NCBI RefSeq assembly: GCF_030296695.1 | Contig: NZ_AP027737.1 | Coordinates: 1,178,001 to 1,242,000, forward strand | Source: Agromyces mangrovi | GTDB taxonomy: Bacteria; Actinomycetota; Actinomycetes; Actinomycetales; Microbacteriaceae | Direction of reading: 5' to 3' | DNA length: 64,000 nt | Shown here: positions 60,474 through 64,000 of the stretch, in pieces | Layout: each line of letters opens with the position of its first letter | How positions within the stretch are numbered: the stretch's first letter is position 1 | The notes under the pieces: model-generated | Told to the model about the DNA's origin: nothing | Databases searched by the model: none | What the model saw: the letters and a program-made list of their open reading frames with translations, nothing else | Program-made: the position numbers and the translations under genes

Positions 60474-61049
60474 ATGCCCGCCCAGCCGATCACCGTCTCC
60501 ATCCGCCGCGAGGTCGACCCCGACCGCATCCCCGAGGTGACGGCGTGGGTGCAGGCGGGCGTGAACCTCGCGAACCGCTACCCGGGCTTCCTCGGTTCGG
60601 GGTGGATCCGCGCGGGCGCCGACTCGCAGGTGTGGCACATGCTCTACCGGTTCGCGAGCGAGCAGACGCTCGCCGCGTGGGAGGACTCGTCGGAGCGCCG
60701 GTGGTGGCTCTCGACGGGCGAGGGACTCATCCGCTCCGAGCGCAGCACGCGCCGCACGGGCATCGAGGGCTGGTTCGACGAGCCGACGGGAGCGATCCCG
60801 ACGGTGGGCGACGAACCCGCCGTGCCCCCGGCACCCCCGCGCTGGAAGCAGGCCGTCGCCATCTGGCTCGGGTTCTTCCCGGTGAACGTCGTGTTCTCGT
60901 ACCTGGTCGGCGGCATCCCGGGCTGGGAGGCGCTGCCGATCTGGCTGCAGTCGCTCGCCCTCACGCTCGTGCTGACGCCGCTCATGACGTACTTCGTGCT
61001 GCCCTGGGTGACGCGCCTGCTGCAGCCGTGGCTGCATCGCGCGCGCTGA
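60474..61049 (+). CDS. Antibiotic-biosynthesis-monooxygenase-like domain protein with membrane helices
   Basis: The protein has 191 residues. ATG 60474 (MPAQPITVSIRREVDPDRIP) is preceded by GGAAGG; another ATG three codons earlier is possible. Residues 1-100 form an ABM-type dimeric ferredoxin-like fold (FLGSGWIRAGADSQVWHMLY, RFASEQTLAAWEDSSERRWW). The C-terminal 80 residues have two membrane helices: AVAIWLGFFPVNVVFSYLVG and LTLVLTPLMTYFVLPWVTRL. This ABM-plus-two-helices arrangement recurs in bacteria without known function. No metal or heme ligand is evident. Confidence 0.8.
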   Translation: MPAQPITVSIRREVDPDRIPEVTAWVQAGVNLANRYPGFLGSGWIRAGADSQVWHMLYRFASEQTLAAWEDSSERRWWLSTGEGLIRSERSTRRTGIEGWFDEPTGAIPTVGDEPAVPPAPPRWKQAVAIWLGFFPVNVVFSYLVGGIPGWEALPIWLQSLALTLVLTPLMTYFVLPWVTRLLQPWLHRAR

Positions 61050-61096
61050 GCCGAGGGCGGGGCAGGGCGAGCGGATGCCCCTGAGCCGCGCGCTGC

Positions 61097-61936
61097 TCAG
61101 GCCGGCGCACCACCCGACGGCGGCGCGCCCGACCGCTCTGCGCGGTGCCCGATGCCGCGGATGCGCCGCGACAGTTCCGTCGCCGCACGATCGACCTCGG
61201 CGACGAGCGCGTCGCGGCGCGCCTCGTCGACCCGCTCGACCGGGAACGTGACGGCGATCGCCGCCGCCGGCCACCCCGTGTGGTCGAGCACGGCCACTCC
61301 GACCGACCCGAGCCCGGCGGTCACCTCGCCGTCCTCGGCCGCGTAGCCGTGCTCGCGCACCGCGGCGAGCACGGTGCGCAGGCGGCGCAGGCTCCATGCA
61401 CCCGATGCCTCGGCGGCGGCGCCCGGCGCGTACGCCGACGCGTCGGGGTAGAGCGCGCGCACCTGCGCCGCGGGCAGTTCCGCGAGCATCGCGCGCCCGG
61501 TCGCCGTGAGGTGCGCGGGCAGGCGCACCCCGACGTCGGAGACGAGCGACGGCCGCCGCGGCGCACGCTCCTCGACGAGATACAGCACGTCGCGCCCGTG
61601 CAGCACCGCGAGGTGGCCGCTCTCGCCGGCGGCGTCGACGAGGCCCGCGACGAGCGGCGCGCCGAGCCGCGCGAGCGGCTGCTGCCGGCTGAAGCCCGAG
61701 CTCAGCTCGAACGCGGCGACGCCGAGCCCGTACCTGCGCTCCTCGGGCAGGTGCACCACGTAGCCGTGCTCGCCCAGGGTCGCGAGCAGGTGGTAGGCGG
61801 TCGAGCGCGGCAGGTCGAGCGCCGTCGCGATCGACGCGGCGGGCGCCGGCCCGCGCAGCGTCGCGAGGTGCGACAGGATGCGCAGCGCGGCATCCGCCGC
61901 CGGCACCTTCGGGGCGTGCGAGCCGTCCGGGATCAC
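61097..61936 (-). CDS. IclR-family transcriptional regulator
   Basis: The protein has 279 residues from GTG 61936. The N-terminal winged helix is AALRILSHLATLRGPAPAAS, IATALDLPRSTAYHLLATLG and EHGYVVHLPEERRYGLGVAA. The C-terminal ligand-binding domain has ESGHLAVLHGRDVLYLVEER, PAHLTATGRAMLAEL and GLGSVGVAVLDHTGWPAAAI. It is divergent from histidine ammonia-lyase with 58 bases between starts, so it probably regulates histidine use, like other IclR-type controllers of hut genes in actinobacteria. The effector is not known. The C-terminal tail (AERSGAPPSGG) is extra. Confidence 0.88.
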   Translation of the reverse strand: MIPDGSHAPKVPAADAALRILSHLATLRGPAPAASIATALDLPRSTAYHLLATLGEHGYVVHLPEERRYGLGVAAFELSSGFSRQQPLARLGAPLVAGLVDAAGESGHLAVLHGRDVLYLVEERAPRRPSLVSDVGVRLPAHLTATGRAMLAELPAAQVRALYPDASAYAPGAAAEASGAWSLRRLRTVLAAVREHGYAAEDGEVTAGLGSVGVAVLDHTGWPAAAIAVTFPVERVDEARRDALVAEVDRAATELSRRIRGIGHRAERSGAPPSGGAPA

Positions 61937-61994
61937 AGACTGAGGCTACTCCCGGTGCGGCTCCGGATGCCGCGCGGCGAGGTTGGATCGGAGC

Positions 61995-63581
61995 ATGCGC
62001 ACCACCCCCGCCCCGCGCCTCGCCGGCCCCGAGGCATCCGACCGCCCCGCGGTGACCATCGGCGCCGGCCCGCTCACGGTCGACGACGTCGTCGTCGTCG
62101 CCCGCCACGACGCCCCCGTCGAGCTGGACCCCGCCGCGCTGGCCGCGGTCGACGCCAGCCGCGCGATCGTCGACGGGCTCGCCGCCGACCCCGTGCCGCA
62201 CTACGGCATCTCGACGGGCTTCGGCGCGCTCGCGACCACGTTCATCCCGGGCGACCGCCGCGCCCAGCTGCAGGCGAGCCTCGTGCGCTCGCACGCCGCG
62301 GGCTCGGGTGCCGAGGTCGAGCGCGAGGTCGTGCGCGCGCTCGTGCTGCTGCGCCTGTCGACGCTCATGACCGGCCGCACCGGCGTGCGCCCCGTCGTCT
62401 GCGAGACGTACGCCGCGATGCTGAACGCCGGCGTCACGCCGGTCGTGCACGAGTTCGGCTCGCTCGGCTGCTCGGGCGACCTCGCGCCGCTCGCGCACGT
62501 CGCCCTGGCCGCGATGGGCGAGGGCGAGGTGACGGATGCCACGGGCGAGCGCCTCCCCGCGGCATCCGCCCTCGAGGCCGCCGGCATCGCCCCGCTCGTG
62601 CTGCGCGAGAAGGAGGGCCTCGCCCTCATCAACGGCACCGACGGGATGCTCGGCATGCTCGCGCTCGCGCTGCACGACCTCGGTGCGCTGCTCACGACGG
62701 CCGACGTGGCCGCAGCCATGAGCGTCGAGGGGCTGCTCGGCACCGACGCCGTGTTCGCCGACGACCTGCAGGCGCTGCGCCCGCACCCCGGGCAGGCCGC
62801 GTCGGCGGCGAACCTGCGAGCGATGCTCGCGGGCTCGCCGATCATGGAGAGCCACCGCGGTCCGGAGTGCACGCGCGTGCAGGACGCGTACTCGCTGCGC
62901 TGCGCGCCCCAGGTGCACGGCGCGGCGCGCGACACGCTCGCCCACGCGGCATCCGTCGCCCGTGCCGAGCTCGCGAGCGCCGTCGACAATCCCGTGCTCA
63001 CGCCCGACGGGCGGGTCGAGTCGAACGGCAACTTCCACGGGGCGCCCGTGGCGTACGTGCTCGACTTCCTCGCGATCGCGGTGGCCGACGTCGCCTCGAT
63101 GAGCGAGCGGCGCACCGACCGCTTCCTCGACAAGGCGCGCAACCACGGGCTCCCGCCGTTCCTCGCGCACGAGGTGGGCGTCGACTCCGGGCTCATGATC
63201 GCGCAGTACACGGCGGCGGGCATCGTGTCGGAGCTGAAGCGCCTTGCGGCGCCCGCATCGGTCGACTCCATTCCGTCGTCGGCCATGCAGGAGGACCACG
63301 TGTCGATGGGGTGGGCTGCCGCGCGCAAGCTCCGGCGCGCGCTCGACGGGCTCACGCGCGTGCTCGCGATCGAGGTCATGACGGCGACGCGCGGGCTCGC
63401 GCTGCGGGCACCGCTGCGCCCGGCGGCCGGCACCGGCGCGGTCGCGACGCTCGTGGGCGGCGTGGTGCCGGGCCCGGGTGCGGACCGCTTCCTCGCGCCC
63501 GAGATCGACGCCGTGGTCGGGCTCGTGGCGGGCGGCGAGGTCGTGGCGGCCGCGGGCTCTGCGGTCGGAACCCTGCGCTGA
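61995..63581 (+). CDS. hutH: Histidine ammonia-lyase
   Basis: The protein has 528 residues; ATG 61995 is preceded by GGATCGGAGC, while a TTG four codons earlier is less likely. Key regions are HYGISTGFGALATTFIPGDR, RTGVRPVVCETYAAMLN, EFGSLGCSGDLAPLAHVALA (Cys159-Ser160-Gly161, the tripeptide that cyclises to the MIO electrophile, with Cys instead of the usual Ala), LINGTDGMLGMLALALHDLG, RVQDAYSLRCAPQVHGAARD and MQEDHVSMGWAAARKLRRAL. It deaminates L-histidine to urocanate in the cytosol. No hutU or hutI lies within the window. It is divergent from an IclR regulator. Confidence 0.93.
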   Translation: MRTTPAPRLAGPEASDRPAVTIGAGPLTVDDVVVVARHDAPVELDPAALAAVDASRAIVDGLAADPVPHYGISTGFGALATTFIPGDRRAQLQASLVRSHAAGSGAEVEREVVRALVLLRLSTLMTGRTGVRPVVCETYAAMLNAGVTPVVHEFGSLGCSGDLAPLAHVALAAMGEGEVTDATGERLPAASALEAAGIAPLVLREKEGLALINGTDGMLGMLALALHDLGALLTTADVAAAMSVEGLLGTDAVFADDLQALRPHPGQAASAANLRAMLAGSPIMESHRGPECTRVQDAYSLRCAPQVHGAARDTLAHAASVARAELASAVDNPVLTPDGRVESNGNFHGAPVAYVLDFLAIAVADVASMSERRTDRFLDKARNHGLPPFLAHEVGVDSGLMIAQYTAAGIVSELKRLAAPASVDSIPSSAMQEDHVSMGWAAARKLRRALDGLTRVLAIEVMTATRGLALRAPLRPAAGTGAVATLVGGVVPGPGADRFLAPEIDAVVGLVAGGEVVAAAGSAVGTLR

Positions 63582-63760
63582 GGGCGGCGGCGCCTGCCCC
63601 ACCGCCGGGCGGATCCGCACGTCGGGCCGCGACTCGGCAGCGGCGCGCGCGGCGTCCGCACGCCTGACCGATCCGCGCCATTCACCGAAACGACCATTGT
63701 GCCGCTCTCACGGGGCTGTCAGACTGAGCCCGACGGTTCCCCGAACCCGACGATAGGCAG

Positions 63761-64000
63761 ATGTGCACAGTGGCACCCAGTGAAGGCGACGCACACCGCC
63801 GGCTGAGGTACGGCCGGCGGTCGCTCCCTGTCACGGCGAGCCTCGCGGCCGCCGCGCTCGTGCTGATCGGCGCCCCGCTCGCTGCCGCCGAGGAGACCGG
63901 CACCTCCGAGACGCAGACCGAGTCGACCGCGACGCCGACGCCTGCGCCCACCGAGACGTCGAGTCCGGCGCCGACCGAGACCTCGACGCCCTCGCCGGAC
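63761..64000 (+). CDS. Secreted protein with Pro/Thr/Glu/Ser-rich region, C-terminal part outside window
   Basis: The frame is open from ATG 63761 (GTG 63770 is an alternative) to the window end, giving 80 residues. The basic start (HRRLRYGRRSLPVTAS) is followed by a hydrophobic core LAAAALVLIGAPLAAAEE, a signal peptide with cleavage expected after AAA. The mature part begins with a linker of T, P, E and S (TPTPAPTETSSPAPTETSTP), like the linker of the SGNH hydrolase at 33003-34079. The functional domain lies beyond the window. The gap 63582-63760 upstream holds no other feature that I can identify. Confidence 0.65.
   Translation, partial: MCTVAPSEGDAHRRLRYGRRSLPVTASLAAAALVLIGAPLAAAEETGTSETQTESTATPTPAPTETSSPAPTETSTPSPD

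Noticed and set aside
1..64000. tRNA, rRNA, riboswitches or attachment sites
   Set aside because: I looked for tRNA-like cloverleafs, conserved rRNA segments and known riboswitch cores in the intergenic gaps and saw none that I could support by eye.

Overview
The window is a very GC-rich chromosome segment from an actinobacterium, most likely of the Microbacteriaceae. This is inferred from sequence style, not a database match: strong G/C bias at third codon positions, many GTG starts and 4-base ATGA/GTGA stop-start overlaps, several F420/FMN luciferase-like oxidoreductases, an Mrp antiporter with fused A and B subunits, an IdeR/DtxR-type iron box, a mycofactocin locus, and constant reuse of the heptamer GGATGCC/GGCATCC. 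I see no rRNA, tRNA, CRISPR array or prophage. One IS30-family insertion sequence is present.

Layout: 1-1.2 kb, agmatine deiminase (cut by the window edge) divergent from a TetR regulator. 1.3-9.6 kb, an exported protein, a nuclease-helicase fusion followed by a glutaredoxin-like protein, two luciferase-like oxidoreductases, a lipoprotein and a beta-helix protein. 9.8-14.2 kb, an operon behind an iron box coding for a two-domain ECF ATPase, an ECF permease, a siderophore-interacting flavoprotein and an S component. 14.3-17.7 kb, an FKBP lipoprotein, a methyltransferase, a VapBC-type toxin-antitoxin pair and a sulfurtransferase. 17.9-24.4 kb, the mrpA(B)CDEFG operon. 24.5-34.1 kb, an alkylsulfatase-like hydrolase, a DUF1254 protein, the IS30 element, a RecQ helicase with a C-terminal phosphoribosyltransferase-like domain, another luciferase-like enzyme, a GNAT acetyltransferase and a secreted SGNH hydrolase.

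34.2-47.6 kb is a complete mycofactocin locus. On the minus strand lie mftA-mftB-mftC, four mycofactocin-type short-chain dehydrogenases, a MoxR ATPase with a von Willebrand A partner, then mftD-mftE-mftF. On the plus strand lie mftR-mftG. A palindromic operator sits in the divergent promoter. The locus thus holds the precursor peptide, its maturation enzymes, candidate client dehydrogenases, a candidate reoxidation enzyme and a regulator. The embedded MoxR-VWA pair is not among the described biosynthetic steps and is the most interesting lead.

47.6-64 kb holds another luciferase-like enzyme, a DEAD-box RNA helicase with a long charged repeat region, an esterase, a divergent and probably leaderless MarR/zinc-ribbon pair, a short-chain dehydrogenase, an AfsR-like regulator next to arginine deiminase, membrane proteins, an IclR regulator divergent from histidine ammonia-lyase, and the start of a secreted protein.

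Two observations run across the window. First, eight otherwise good genes are broken by an apparent single-base deletion, nearly always in a run of C on the plus strand. This looks like a systematic sequencing artefact, so I annotate these as one gene each and give the break point. Second, several intergenic regions hold long inverted repeats of unknown function, including two copies of an approximately 131-bp element with CTTTTCAGGA/TCCTGAAAAG ends and a 62-bp near-perfect palindrome.
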